Positions 47,206-56,214 of a DNA stretch of 64,000 nt are shown in pieces. Both the position numbers and the translations under genes were made by a program. The notes beneath the pieces were generated by a model. That model was not told the DNA's origin and searched no databases. It worked only from the letters and a program-made list of their open reading frames with translations. Source of the DNA: Olavius algarvensis Delta 4 endosymbiont (GTDB taxonomy: Bacteria > Desulfobacterota > Desulfobacteria > Desulfobacterales > CAJINA01); the NCBI GenBank assembly GCA_905176665.1, contig CAJINA010000188.1, positions 224,654-288,653 on the forward strand, written 5' to 3'. Within the stretch, counting starts at the first letter, position 1, and every line of letters begins with the position of its first letter.

Positions 47206-47517
47206 ATGTATGCTATCGTAAAAACAGGCGGAAAACAATATAAAGTTCGCGAAGACGACATCCTGCAGGTCGAAAAACTGGCCGGCGATGTCGGCAGCGA
47301 AATCTCTTTTGACGATGTCCTGATGTACTCGGATGGCGAAAATGTCACCGTCGGGCAGCCCAAAGTCGAAAACATCTCTGTCAGCGGCCACATCGTCGCC
47401 CAGGGCAAGAGCAAAAAGATTATCGTTTTCAAGTACAAACGCCGCAAACGGTATCGCCGTACGCAGGGCCACCGACAGCACTTCACGGCGGTTCAGATTG
47501 ACAGTATCAAAGCTTAA
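47206..47517 (+). CDS. rplU: 50S ribosomal protein L21
   Basis: A 103-residue L21, starting MYAIVKTGGKQYKV and ending with the rRNA-binding RRKRYRRTQGHRQHFTAVQI. GGAAGGAGAAAGC precedes ATG 47206; the longer frame start is unnecessary. It heads the conserved rplU-rpmA-obgE cluster. Confidence 0.96.
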   Translation: MYAIVKTGGKQYKVREDDILQVEKLAGDVGSEISFDDVLMYSDGENVTVGQPKVENISVSGHIVAQGKSKKIIVFKYKRRKRYRRTQGHRQHFTAVQIDSIKA

Positions 47518-47563
47518 TCACTGAAAAAATAAATTTCCTTATCGTTTTACAGGGGGTTATACC

Positions 47564-47818
47564 ATGTCACATAAAAAAGCAGGCGGCAGCATTCGCAATG
47601 GTCGCGACAGTAACGCGCAGCGCCGCGGCATAAAACGGTACGGCGGCGAAAAAGTCCGGGCCGGCAATATCCTCGTTCGGCAGCTGGGCACTCGCATTCA
47701 TCCGGGATCCAATGTGGGAATGGGCAAAGACTACACCCTTTTCGCAACCGTGGACGGCGTTGTAGCCTATGAACGGATGGGACGTTCCCGTAAAAAAGTA
47801 AGCGTTTATGCCGAGTGA
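47564..47818 (+). CDS. rpmA: 50S ribosomal protein L27
   Basis: An 84-residue L27 with [29 protein letters not shown] at the start. The N-terminal segment reaches the peptidyl-transferase centre. It has no cleavable N-terminal extension of the Firmicutes type. Its stop overlaps the obgE GTG. Confidence 0.96.
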   Translation: MSHKKAGGSIRNGRDSNAQRRGIKRYGGEKVRAGNILVRQLGTRIHPGSNVGMGKDYTLFATVDGVVAYERMGRSRKKVSVYAE

Positions 47819-48816
47819 AATTTATAGATGAAGCGTTAATTACCGTCCAGTCCGGCAACGGCGGGAGCGGCTGCGTCAGTTTCCGGCGTGAGAAGTTTAT
47901 CCCCCGGGGCGGACCGGACGGTGGCGATGGCGGCAAAGGCGGCGACATCACCTTCATCACCTCCTCAGCCAGGCGCACCCTCCAGCAGTTCCGCAATAAA
48001 AAACATTTCAAAGCCAAAAACGGCACAGCGGGCCAAGGTGCCAATCGAACTGGAAAATCTGGTGAATCCCTGCTTATCGAGATTCCCCCGGGAACGCTGA
48101 TTACCAATGCTGAAACCGGCGAATTGATCAAGGATTTCACCGCAGACGGGGAACGTCTGGTTCTGGCCAACGGCGGCCGTGGCGGACAGGGCAATGCCCG
48201 GTTCAAATCCGCCACCAATCGCACGCCGCGATTTGCACAGCCTGGTGAGCCAGGACAGACCTTTGAACTTAAACTCGAACTTAAACTCCTGGCGGATGTG
48301 GGCCTCGTCGGGCTGCCCAATGCCGGCAAATCAACTCTGATATCAGCAATATCCGCTGCACGTCCAAAAATCGGCAGTTACCCGTTTACCACGCTGACCC
48401 CCAGCCTGGGGGTGGTGCACACCGACTGGGGCGAACCGTTCGTGGTTGCGGATATCCCGGGCCTGATCGAAGGCGCCCACACCGGTACCGGTCTGGGTAT
48501 CCAATTTTTACGCCATATTGAAAGGACCCGCGTCCTAGTCCACCTAATAGATGCCGGCGACATTGACCCGGCTGACCCGCTGGCTGCCTTTACAACCATA
48601 AACCGGGAGCTAACCCTCTACAACGAAGCGCTCGGTAAAAGGCCCCAGATCGTGGTATTGAATAAAATCGACCTGCCCGATACGGCCGCGGCCATTGAGA
48701 AATTTACCTATGCCTGTGATGACCGGGAAGTCTTGACCATATCGGCCCGCGAGGGGATCGGGCTGAACAAGCTCAAGTCCAAGATTCTGATCTACTTGGA
48801 TACGGATAAGACTTGA
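47815..48816 (+). CDS. obgE: GTPase Obg/CgtA
   Basis: A ribosome-assembly and stress-related GTPase of 333 residues. The Gly-rich Obg fold (1-158) holds [30 protein letters not shown]. The G domain has G1 [10 protein letters not shown]3 [11 protein letters not shown]4 NKID and G5 ISA. It lacks the long C-terminal OCT extension. GTG 47815 overlaps the rpmA stop. Foldback copy D starts 14 bp after its stop. Confidence 0.95.
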   Translation: MKFIDEALITVQSGNGGSGCVSFRREKFIPRGGPDGGDGGKGGDITFITSSARRTLQQFRNKKHFKAKNGTAGQGANRTGKSGESLLIEIPPGTLITNAETGELIKDFTADGERLVLANGGRGGQGNARFKSATNRTPRFAQPGEPGQTFELKLELKLLADVGLVGLPNAGKSTLISAISAARPKIGSYPFTTLTPSLGVVHTDWGEPFVVADIPGLIEGAHTGTGLGIQFLRHIERTRVLVHLIDAGDIDPADPLAAFTTINRELTLYNEALGKRPQIVVLNKIDLPDTAAAIEKFTYACDDREVLTISAREGIGLNKLKSKILIYLDTDKT

Positions 48817-48830
48817 CCCCTAACCAAGGC

Positions 48831-48994
48831 GTGTCCGCCCACAAATGGTAAATTTTGGTTCAGGGCAAGGCTTGAGCGATTTCGAAACCGCAGGAATAGC
48901 GGGCTATTTTGAGGATAGCGCTATCGCTTCACTACGTGCTCAAAAGAGTGAAAACGCCGCCCTGGGCCGAAAGATGCCGTTTGTGGACGGACTC
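48831..48994. repeat. Foldback element, copy D
   Basis: The arms GTGTCCGCCCACAAATGGTA and complement of GAGTCCGTCCACAAACGGCA match the arm type of copy E. The core has GGTTCAGGGCAAGGCTTGAG, CCGCAGGAATAGCGGGC and AACGCCGCCCTGGGCC. It includes the AGCGCTATCGCTTCACTACG module. It sits between obgE and nadD. Confidence 0.78.
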
Positions 48995-49017
48995 TAACAA
49001 GGTGGACAGAATACACC

Positions 49018-49686
49018 ATGGCTAATATTGGACTATTCGGCGGCACCTTTGATCCGATCCATCTGGGACACCTGAAAACGGTGCTGGAAGTAAAAGCCCG
49101 TTTCCATATCGCGACCGTCTACCTGATACCCGCGTCCCGACCACCCCATAAAACCAACCGGGCCATCGCGCCGCCGGCAGATCGGATGGCCATGCTGCAA
49201 CTCGCGGTACAACAACTGGATGGCCTGGAAGTCTCCCAGACCGAAATCAACCGGTCCGGCCTATCCTACAGTGTGGAAACCGTGGATGAATTTCGTCACC
49301 GCTTCGGTGAAACCGCCGACCTGTTCTTTATCCTCGGACTGGACGCCTTCGTTGAAATCCACACCTGGAAAACCTGCCGGCGTCTTTTTGAAAACGTGGC
49401 TTTCATTGTCATGACCCGCCCCGGGTCCGGTCGCCGCCAAACTCCACCCGACCATGAAACCCTGCAGGCCTTTCTTGACGCCCGGATATCCGATGGCTAT
49501 GTTTTTGACTCGACAACGGGCCAATTTCAGCACCCCGCTTTGCAGCCGGTAAACCTGTTTGCGGTGACCCCGGTAGATGTCTCTTCCACCGGAATCAGGG
49601 AGAAAATTTCAAGCCGGGCGCCTTTCAAGCATTTGCTGCCGGAAAGTGTAGCCGCCTACATCAACCAAAAAGGACTGTATCGATGA
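49018..49686 (+). CDS. nadD: Nicotinate-nucleotide adenylyltransferase
   Basis: It adenylates NaMN in NAD synthesis. The 222-residue protein begins with GLFGGTFDPIHLGHLKT (nucleotidyltransferase HxGH motif) and has IPASRPPHKT and VSSTGIREKISSR (ISSTxIR motif). It overlaps rsfS by 4 bp. Confidence 0.95.
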   Translation: MANIGLFGGTFDPIHLGHLKTVLEVKARFHIATVYLIPASRPPHKTNRAIAPPADRMAMLQLAVQQLDGLEVSQTEINRSGLSYSVETVDEFRHRFGETADLFFILGLDAFVEIHTWKTCRRLFENVAFIVMTRPGSGRRQTPPDHETLQAFLDARISDGYVFDSTTGQFQHPALQPVNLFAVTPVDVSSTGIREKISSRAPFKHLLPESVAAYINQKGLYR

Positions 49687-50084
49687 CCGCCAAAGTGGAC
49701 CCGTTGCTCGATTTGATCGTAAACGCGATGCTGCAAAGAAAAGTGATTGCACCGATACTGCTGGATGTACATGACCTGACATCGGTAGCTGATTATTTCA
49801 TTATCTGCAGCGGCAGCTCCAGCCGCCAGGTGGCCGCGATCGCCCAGACGATAAAAAAGGAACTGAAGAACCACAAATTCAAACCGATCAGCATCGACGG
49901 CCTCAAGGAGGGTCAGTGGGTCCTGATGGATTTCGGTCATGTGGTCATCCACATTTTTTACGATCCGGTCAGGAATTTTTATGACCTGGAGAGTCTGTGG
50001 ACCGACGCTGTCCGCCTGAAGACCCCCGGCCTGAAAAAATTCGAAGCTGCCATGCAGGATCAGGAGATTGACCATGACGCCTAA
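49683..50084 (+). CDS. rsfS: Ribosomal silencing factor RsfS
   Basis: A 133-residue RsfS/Iojap protein that binds L14 and blocks subunit joining in poor nutrition. Typical segments are ADYFIICSGSSSRQVAAIA, GLKEGQWVLMDFGHVVIHIF and RNFYDLESLW. It is coupled to nadD and overlaps gpmI by 11 bp. Confidence 0.95.
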   Translation: MTAKVDPLLDLIVNAMLQRKVIAPILLDVHDLTSVADYFIICSGSSSRQVAAIAQTIKKELKNHKFKPISIDGLKEGQWVLMDFGHVVIHIFYDPVRNFYDLESLWTDAVRLKTPGLKKFEAAMQDQEIDHDA

Positions 50085-51618
50085 CGGCCCCTGTATGCTT
50101 ATGATCTTAGACGGATGGGGGATCAACCCGCAGTCGACCGATAATGCCGTGGCCATGGCGGGGACGCCCTTTTTAGAAAAGATGATCGCCACCTACCCGG
50201 TCACCCGCTTGCACACGTCCGGCCAGGCCGTGGGTCTGCCCGACGGGATTATGGGCAACTCGGAGGTCGGGCACCTGAACATCGGCGCGGGCCGGGTGGT
50301 CTACCAGAGCTTGCTGCGAATTAATCAGGCCATTGCTGAAGGCAGTTTTGCCGAAAACCAGGCCATCACCTCTGGGCTGGACAAGGTTGCGGCAAATAAA
50401 GGCGCCCTGCATCTGATGGGCCTGGTCTCCGATGGCGGCGTGCACAGTCACCTGTCCCACCTGGTCGCCCTGCTCGATACGGCCAAGGCCCACGGACTAG
50501 CGCGGGTCTACGTACATGCGATTCTGGACGGCCGCGACACGCCGCCGAAAAGCGGTTCCGGCTATGTCGCCGAACTGCAATCCCAGCTGGATAAAACCGA
50601 TGCCGGCGCCATTGCGACCATCTGCGGCCGGTATTACGCCATGGACCGGGACAAACGCTGGGATCGCATTCAAAATGCTTTCGACCTCTACACCCGGGGA
50701 GCCGGCACACCCGCTGACGATCCGGTGGCCGCCATACAGGCAGCCTACAAACGAGGAGAAACCGACGAGTTCGTCAAGCCCATTTTTTTGACGGATGGCC
50801 TTGGCAATCCTTTGGCGACCGTGGCGGACGACGATGCAATTATCTTCTTCAATTTCCGAGCTGACCGGGCCCGCGAAATTACCCGGGCTTTCACGGACCC
50901 GGCCTTCGCCGAATTCGAACGCCGGGCCCTGCCCCGCCTGAGTGCATATGTCTGTATGACCCAGTATGACGAGCAGTTCAGCCTGCCCATGGCCTACCCG
51001 CCGGTGCATCATGAGAATATCCTGGGCCAGATCGTCAGCGAGAAGGGTTTGGCCCAGCTACGTATCGCGGAAACCGAGAAATATGCCCATGTCACCTATT
51101 TTTTCAATGGCGGGGAGGAAGAGCCGTTTGCGAACGAAGACCGCTGTTTGATCCCCTCACCCCGGGACATCCCCACCTACGACTACAAACCGGAAATGAG
51201 TGCCCCGGCGGTTACTGCGGAAGTACTCGAACGTATCGATTCGGACCGTTATGCTATGATTATATTGAACTTCGCCAACATGGACATGGTGGGCCATACC
51301 GGCGTGCTCGCTGCGGCGGTCAAGGCCTGCCGGACCGTGGACGACTGTGCCGCCCGAATCGTCGACCGGATCCTGGACAAGCAGGGAACGATTCTCATTA
51401 CCGCCGATCATGGCAACGCCGAACAGATGGTCGATGCCGACGGCAACCCGCACACCGCTCACACCCTCAACCCGGTCCGGCTTATTCTCGTGGATGACAA
51501 GCGCAAATCAGCGCAGCTGAAAGAGGGCCGCCTGGCGGATATTGCCCCGACCATTCTGGATATCATGGGCATAGAACAACCGGCCGAGATGACGGGGCAG
51601 TCGTTGATAGTGAAATAA
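50074..51618 (+). CDS. gpmI: 2,3-bisphosphoglycerate-independent phosphoglycerate mutase
   Basis: It interconverts 3- and 2-phosphoglycerate with two manganese ions. The 514-residue alkaline-phosphatase-fold protein has LILDGWGIN-type opening (MLMILDGWGIN), the catalytic Ser in GNSEVGHLNIGAGR, VHAILDGRDTPP, and the late metal motif ITADHGNAEQM with HTAHTLNPV. ATG 50074 follows AGGAG by 7 bp. Confidence 0.95.
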   Translation: MTPNGPCMLMILDGWGINPQSTDNAVAMAGTPFLEKMIATYPVTRLHTSGQAVGLPDGIMGNSEVGHLNIGAGRVVYQSLLRINQAIAEGSFAENQAITSGLDKVAANKGALHLMGLVSDGGVHSHLSHLVALLDTAKAHGLARVYVHAILDGRDTPPKSGSGYVAELQSQLDKTDAGAIATICGRYYAMDRDKRWDRIQNAFDLYTRGAGTPADDPVAAIQAAYKRGETDEFVKPIFLTDGLGNPLATVADDDAIIFFNFRADRAREITRAFTDPAFAEFERRALPRLSAYVCMTQYDEQFSLPMAYPPVHHENILGQIVSEKGLAQLRIAETEKYAHVTYFFNGGEEEPFANEDRCLIPSPRDIPTYDYKPEMSAPAVTAEVLERIDSDRYAMIILNFANMDMVGHTGVLAAAVKACRTVDDCAARIVDRILDKQGTILITADHGNAEQMVDADGNPHTAHTLNPVRLILVDDKRKSAQLKEGRLADIAPTILDIMGIEQPAEMTGQSLIVK

Positions 51619-51700
51619 GGTCCGAGGGCTCAAGGTTTAGAGGGTTCAGGTGAAGAGCTTGCAATCTATCGTCGGGCTATTAACAAAACCTTGAACCTTT
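51619..51700. repeat. Imperfect foldback, GGGTCAAG family, copy 3
   Basis: GGTCCGAGGGCTCAAGGTTT and the complement of AAACCTTGAACC flank this short gap before the next gene. It resembles the ends of the foldback at 24864. Confidence 0.35.
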
Positions 51701-51727
51701 TTCTTTGACCGGATGGAGAAGAAGTTC

Positions 51728-52237
51728 ATGCTCATCAGAGACTACGTTACCGGAAAAGAGGTGCCCAATGTCGGGGCCGAAGAAAACCGGCAGGCCGTCG
51801 AAAAATATTTGGTAGCAGAGAAAGGTTACACCAAAGAAGACCTGGAAATCGATGCGCCGTTGGTAGTCGACATTCAGGGGGAGAAGTACCATTCCAAGGT
51901 TGACATCGTGGTTCGCATCAACAATCGTCGCCTGGTGGCGATAAAATGCGCCGCCGGCTCCATCGGCTCCCGGGAAAAGGAAATCCTGTCGGCCGCAAAG
52001 CTACTGGAAGTTTACCAGGTACCGATTTCAATCGTGTCGGATGGCCGCAGCGCGCTTATCCTGGACACGGTCTCCGGCAAATTACTGGGAGTAGGACTGG
52101 GGGCCATACCGTCCCGGGAGGAGATTGTGGAACGTCTTAACGATGAGGATTTTCAACCGGTACCAGCAGAGCGCCTTGAGCAAGTCAAGCTTGTTTTTCG
52201 GTCTTATGATAGTATGAATATCAACGTAGCCCATTAG
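51728..52237 (+). CDS. Type I restriction R-subunit N-terminal-like protein, catalytic site degenerate
   Basis: A 169-residue stand-alone protein resembling the HSDR_N_2 PD-(D/E)xK domain: GAEENRQAVEKYLVAEKGY, VDIVVRINNRRLVAIKCAAGS and VYQVPISIVSDGRSALILDT. The first Asp (VDIVV) is kept, but the expected E-x-K after the next strand reads AIKCAA. Nuclease activity is therefore doubtful. ATG 51728 follows GGAGAAG; ATG 51713 is the alternative. No methylase or specificity gene is nearby. Confidence 0.75.
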   Translation: MLIRDYVTGKEVPNVGAEENRQAVEKYLVAEKGYTKEDLEIDAPLVVDIQGEKYHSKVDIVVRINNRRLVAIKCAAGSIGSREKEILSAAKLLEVYQVPISIVSDGRSALILDTVSGKLLGVGLGAIPSREEIVERLNDEDFQPVPAERLEQVKLVFRSYDSMNINVAH

Positions 52238-52297
52238 CCTTTGGCTACAAGCGGTATCCTCTTATCCGGCTCAGCACCTTCCTTTTCAGCATAAAAA

Positions 52298-52325
52298 AAG
52301 CCCCGTGACCTTTTCACGGGGCTTT
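52298..52325. terminator. Bidirectional intrinsic terminator
   Basis: The stem AAAGCCCCGTGA/TCACGGGGCTTT is flanked by A-run and T-run, between two convergent genes. It can terminate both the HSDR_N-like and, from the other strand, the zinc-ribbon transcript. Confidence 0.85.
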
Positions 52326-52332
52326 CATATTC

Positions 52333-52380
52333 GCGTCCAACGCCGAGTTTGGACCAAATGACTTGTTTAAAGTCAGTTTC
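52333..52380. repeat. Half-copy of the foldback element (G)
   Basis: GTCCAACGCCGAGTTTGGAC followed by CAAATGACTTG matches the right core end of copies A-C (CCCAACGCCGAGGTTGGG type). A matching left half is not found, so it looks truncated. It abuts the stop of the zinc-ribbon gene. Confidence 0.45.
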
Positions 52381-53057
52381 TACTGGCCGGCAACATCCTG
52401 TCCACAATGCTTGCAGATTTTGGCCCGCTCCTTAATAATTTCCGCACAGAAAGGGCATTCCCGCGTATAAAAACGTTTGTGGATCTTGCCCAGGGCTTTT
52501 TCAATCTCCTTGTCAACCAGTTCATTGCCGACCTTCAGGTTACGCAACGGCTCTATGGCATCCAGTTCGCCGATGTCGCCGATCATCTCGGCCGCCTTGA
52601 GGCGCACCCGGGCAGGTTCGGTGGGATCCAGGACCATTTTCATGATCGTAGGGCCGTCTTTGCTGATAAAGCAATCCGCTAGAATGGAAAAGCCCCTTTT
52701 GATATTCTCCTTCAACATCTCCTGCTCAGCCAGTACCTGCTCGTCAATTTCCTGGCCTTTGCCGCCCTGGGGGCTGAACACCGGCATGACTTCGAATTTT
52801 CCCGAGCTGGGATAACAGAAGCAGCGATAGGAGGCCGTCTGGGCAAAATTCTCCGCGAGATCATCCCAGCCACGCTTGTACAATTTGCAGTCATCGTTAA
52901 AACACAGGAAAAGGTAAGGCTCCCCCCACCCCAAACCATCCCCCACATTGATCGGTGGTACTTCCCAGATGTGCATCTCCTGATCACAATGGGGACAGTG
53001 CGGTTTTTCCATTTCAAGGACTTTTTCCAGGACCTGCTCTTTGGTCTCGATTACCAT
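52380..53057 (-). CDS. Zinc-ribbon protein with HEAT-like segment, function unknown
   Basis: A soluble 225-residue protein. The N terminus has HCPHCDQEMH, then several Cys (FLCFNDDCKLY, RCFCYP). The middle (about 130-190) looks like a single HEAT-like helical repeat (DPTEPARVRLKAAEMIGDIGELDAIEPLRNL). The C terminus carries CPFCAEIIKERAKICKHCGQDV, a double zinc ribbon. GGAGGAAAT precedes ATG 53057. No enzyme motif was identified; such proteins often act as adaptors. Confidence 0.75.
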   Translation of the reverse strand: MVIETKEQVLEKVLEMEKPHCPHCDQEMHIWEVPPINVGDGLGWGEPYLFLCFNDDCKLYKRGWDDLAENFAQTASYRCFCYPSSGKFEVMPVFSPQGGKGQEIDEQVLAEQEMLKENIKRGFSILADCFISKDGPTIMKMVLDPTEPARVRLKAAEMIGDIGELDAIEPLRNLKVGNELVDKEIEKALGKIHKRFYTRECPFCAEIIKERAKICKHCGQDVAGQ

Positions 53058-53295
53058 CTATTTCCTCCAAATTAAAATTGCCGCCCGCATTCTTCATCTG
53101 CACGCAGCTTCAGACCACCTCTCGGGTTTCGCCGGCTTTAAACATACGATTCTAAGGTAAGGGTCGAATCGTAAATGTCAAATAGGCTCTCCGAGCGTAT
53201 CGACAGCCTGGAATTTCGCGTTTTTTGACAAATACGCAAGGTGATGCTAAATTATGCCGCCATTGATACTACCCGCTGGAGAAGAATATTTTTAT

Positions 53296-53925
53296 ATGCA
53301 AATTCAACAGGTTAAATTATCGAAGATGGCCACCTTCTGCTACCTGGTGGCCGATGAGGCCAGCCAGACCTGTGCCCTGATTGATCCGGCCTTCGATACC
53401 GACCGGCTCATCGGCCTGGCTGCCGACCAGGGGTTGACCATCACCCATATCATCAATACCCATAACCATTCGGACCATACGGCGGGCAACGCCGCTGTAA
53501 TCGCTGCAACCGGGGCCAAACTCTATATCCACCACCGGGATGCAGCCGCCCTCGGCAAAATATTCAATCGCGGGTTTGCGCGGCTTATGGGCGGAAAAGG
53601 CTCTCCGCCGCCTGATGTACTGCTGGAAGATAATGACACAGTTCAGATCGGTGCCGTCACCCTTAAGGTCATCCATACCCCCGGGCATACGCCTGGGGGG
53701 ATCTGCCTGCAAGCGGAGGGTCATCTATTCACCGGTGACACGGTTTTTGTTGGGTCGGCGGGCCGCACGGACCTGCCGGGCGGCAGCAAACGTCAGCTGG
53801 AGACCTCCATCGCTAACAGAATCTGCAACCTGCCGGGAAGCACAATTCTATGGCCCGGTCACGACTACGGCGCCACGCCCAGTTCAACCATTGCCCTGGA
53901 AATGCAAACGAATCCATTTTTCTAA
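53296..53925 (+). CDS. Metallo-beta-lactamase-fold hydrolase (glyoxalase II-like)
   Basis: A 209-residue MBL hydrolase with the metal motif THNHSDHTAGN, the third His in HTPGHTPGGICL, and the bridging Asp in LFTGDTVFVGSAGRTD; the final His is in GHDYG. This set fits the glyoxalase II or persulfide dioxygenase group. Substrate unknown. ATG 53296 is used; an open frame from 53254 adds 14 residues. Confidence 0.85.
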   Translation: MQIQQVKLSKMATFCYLVADEASQTCALIDPAFDTDRLIGLAADQGLTITHIINTHNHSDHTAGNAAVIAATGAKLYIHHRDAAALGKIFNRGFARLMGGKGSPPPDVLLEDNDTVQIGAVTLKVIHTPGHTPGGICLQAEGHLFTGDTVFVGSAGRTDLPGGSKRQLETSIANRICNLPGSTILWPGHDYGATPSSTIALEMQTNPFF

Positions 53926-53952
53926 GTGGTATTAAAAAAACATAGAAGCTGT

Positions 53953-56214
53953 TTACTTGCTGGATTCCAGCGTCTTGATAAACTGAAGGTCTTTGCGGCT
54001 ACGGGCGGCCATCCGGGTCTCCACCTCTTCCCGGTCCACCCCCATCATGATATGGTAGGCGTCATACTTGGTTTTGCAAAAATAGATATCAAATGGCGCG
54101 CTCCGGTCGGCACCGCGGAAAATTCGTAGTCCGGGCACCTCATTGGCCTGGATGAAATCAACCTCGGTGTTAATCAGCAGCGGCTCCACATCGTGTTTGT
54201 TCTGCCAGGGGATGCAGGCCCCCTCCATACCCAGATCCGCATCCATGATGGCCCGGAGCTTTTCGGTAACACCGCCCACCGCCAGCATGATGTCACCGGT
54301 CAGAGAACCGGTAATGCCGAACTTCTGGTTTACCGGCTGCTTGATGTAGTCCGATATCAGGCCGATGTCCATCGCCACCGAGGCACTGTCACCCTCCACT
54401 CCGCCATGCGCCTGGATGTACTCCACATGCATCTCGTAACCTACATAAGGGGCCTTGATCTTTTTGAACACTTTCTTGATCGAGGCGCGCACATTCTGGG
54501 CGGCGGCCTTGGCGATATCGCCCGTCTTGCCCGGTGCAATCACGGTGTCCGCCCCACCGGCATTGATCTGGCAGTGAATCGGCAGGGGTTGGCCAAACAT
54601 CTGGCCGCTGGAACGCGATTGGATCACGGCCAGCCCCACTACGTAACCCACCGAATCGCTCATGGCGCTGATATATTTTTTAAGATCTTTTTTGTGCTTG
54701 ACCACCTCGCGGGACATGGCGCCTTCCAGGCTCAGGTGTTCCTCCAGCGCCCGACGGACGTGGTCAGGGCCAACCAGATCGGCATTGTCCAGGATCGCCG
54801 CAAATTCGGCTGATTTAATCACCCCGTTGATCGGCCGGAGGATCGTGCTGAGTTTGCCGTCGGATGCTCGGCAGCGTAATTCCTTGATAATCTCCATCAC
54901 GGCCGCTCGGGAGAAATCCCGCTCGGCCAGACGGTAGTCTTCCGGGAGTGGCTGGCCGAAGATCTGCTCACTGCGCACCCGCACGCCCGCATGGCCCTCT
55001 TTTTCTATGATCCGGCCCCACACCGACTCGAACTCACGGCCGACACTGTCGATTTCCTGTTTCACATACTGGGCCACCTGGCGTATGTTTTCGGGAGTCT
55101 GGAGAACCGCGCTTTCCATCTGGATCACTTCGCCCTTATCCTCGATCCGGCTTAAAAAAGCGCCGTCACCCTCTTCCTGCAGGTAGGCCAGGGTATCATG
55201 GTTGCAACAGGCGATGAATATGTTGTCGGCCTTGAGCGTGTCTTCGGAACGATCAGCCGAGCCGCTGCCCGAGTTCCGTCCGCCCTCCAGGATGTAATGT
55301 CGATTTTGTATAATCTCCAGCAAGTCGGCCATGTAGCCGGCTTTGATCAAGGTCTTCAGTTCATCCAGATAGATTATGGGCGCCGTGGCATGAGCCCCCA
55401 GAAAAGCCCGCTTGTGGCAGGGGGTGTGCAAGGTCCCGGACTGGTAGGGATCATGCCGAAAACCGCCCTTGAGATTCCGGGCGGTGGGCTCTGATATCCG
55501 GGCCATCAATTCCGTATCCTGGCGCGGATCGAATAGGACTTCCGGTACCATGTCCACAATCTTTTTAACCGTGTTTTTCTTCCCGGTCTGTGCTTCACGC
55601 TGGATCTTTTCCTGGGCCCGGTGATTGTTTTCCTGCATGAACATGAATATTGCCCCGATCCCGGCGAGGCTCGTACCGATAAAGGCCGGTGGGAAGAAGA
55701 TACCGGCAACCGCGGTCAGTCCGGTGATCCACAACAGCCCCTTTTTCAGTTTGCGTACGGACTGGATCTGGTCTTCCAGGCTGAACTCTTCGATGGCATC
55801 GGCCGCCGTTACGATATCATTGTTCAAGGCCTCGATGCGGTTCTCAATCTTATCAGGGCTTTCATAGGCCAGGCGGATGTGGTGCCGATCCTTGCCGGGG
55901 TAGGCCACGATGGACTCGGTCGGTCTCAGGTAATCACCCATGGACTTTTCGAGCACTTCCTTGAACATATCCGCCAGCAGGGATTTGCCGGTGCCCGGCC
56001 GGCCGACCATCAATATGTGGCCCCGGTTCTGGGCGATCTTGCGGATGGCGGCCTTGGCCCGGTCCTGGAACACCACCTTTTCGATGGGGTCCTCCGGGAT
56101 GCTGATCTGGGCGGTATCGTCGAAAAAATCCAGCTGCCGGGCAAGGGTCTGAGGGTAATCCATCAGTTCCCGGATCCAGGCATGGTCGTTGGCGTTGAAG
56201 TGGCTTTCAGACAT
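53953..56214 (-). CDS. Membrane-bound ATP-dependent LonB-type protease
   Basis: A 753-residue AAA+ protease of the archaeal LonB type. It has Walker A GRPGTGKS near residue 71, two adjacent membrane helices inserted in the AAA domain (about 160-195), Walker-B/sensor segments (IIYLDELKTL, NIFIACCNHD), and a C-terminal Lon protease domain with catalytic Ser in EGDSASVAM (about 609) and Lys in GGVTEKLRA (about 650). ATG 56214 overlaps the upstream gene by 8 bp; the longer frame lies inside that gene. Substrates are probably membrane or unfolded proteins. Confidence 0.88.
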   Translation of the reverse strand: MSESHFNANDHAWIRELMDYPQTLARQLDFFDDTAQISIPEDPIEKVVFQDRAKAAIRKIAQNRGHILMVGRPGTGKSLLADMFKEVLEKSMGDYLRPTESIVAYPGKDRHHIRLAYESPDKIENRIEALNNDIVTAADAIEEFSLEDQIQSVRKLKKGLLWITGLTAVAGIFFPPAFIGTSLAGIGAIFMFMQENNHRAQEKIQREAQTGKKNTVKKIVDMVPEVLFDPRQDTELMARISEPTARNLKGGFRHDPYQSGTLHTPCHKRAFLGAHATAPIIYLDELKTLIKAGYMADLLEIIQNRHYILEGGRNSGSGSADRSEDTLKADNIFIACCNHDTLAYLQEEGDGAFLSRIEDKGEVIQMESAVLQTPENIRQVAQYVKQEIDSVGREFESVWGRIIEKEGHAGVRVRSEQIFGQPLPEDYRLAERDFSRAAVMEIIKELRCRASDGKLSTILRPINGVIKSAEFAAILDNADLVGPDHVRRALEEHLSLEGAMSREVVKHKKDLKKYISAMSDSVGYVVGLAVIQSRSSGQMFGQPLPIHCQINAGGADTVIAPGKTGDIAKAAAQNVRASIKKVFKKIKAPYVGYEMHVEYIQAHGGVEGDSASVAMDIGLISDYIKQPVNQKFGITGSLTGDIMLAVGGVTEKLRAIMDADLGMEGACIPWQNKHDVEPLLINTEVDFIQANEVPGLRIFRGADRSAPFDIYFCKTKYDAYHIMMGVDREEVETRMAARSRKDLQFIKTLESSK

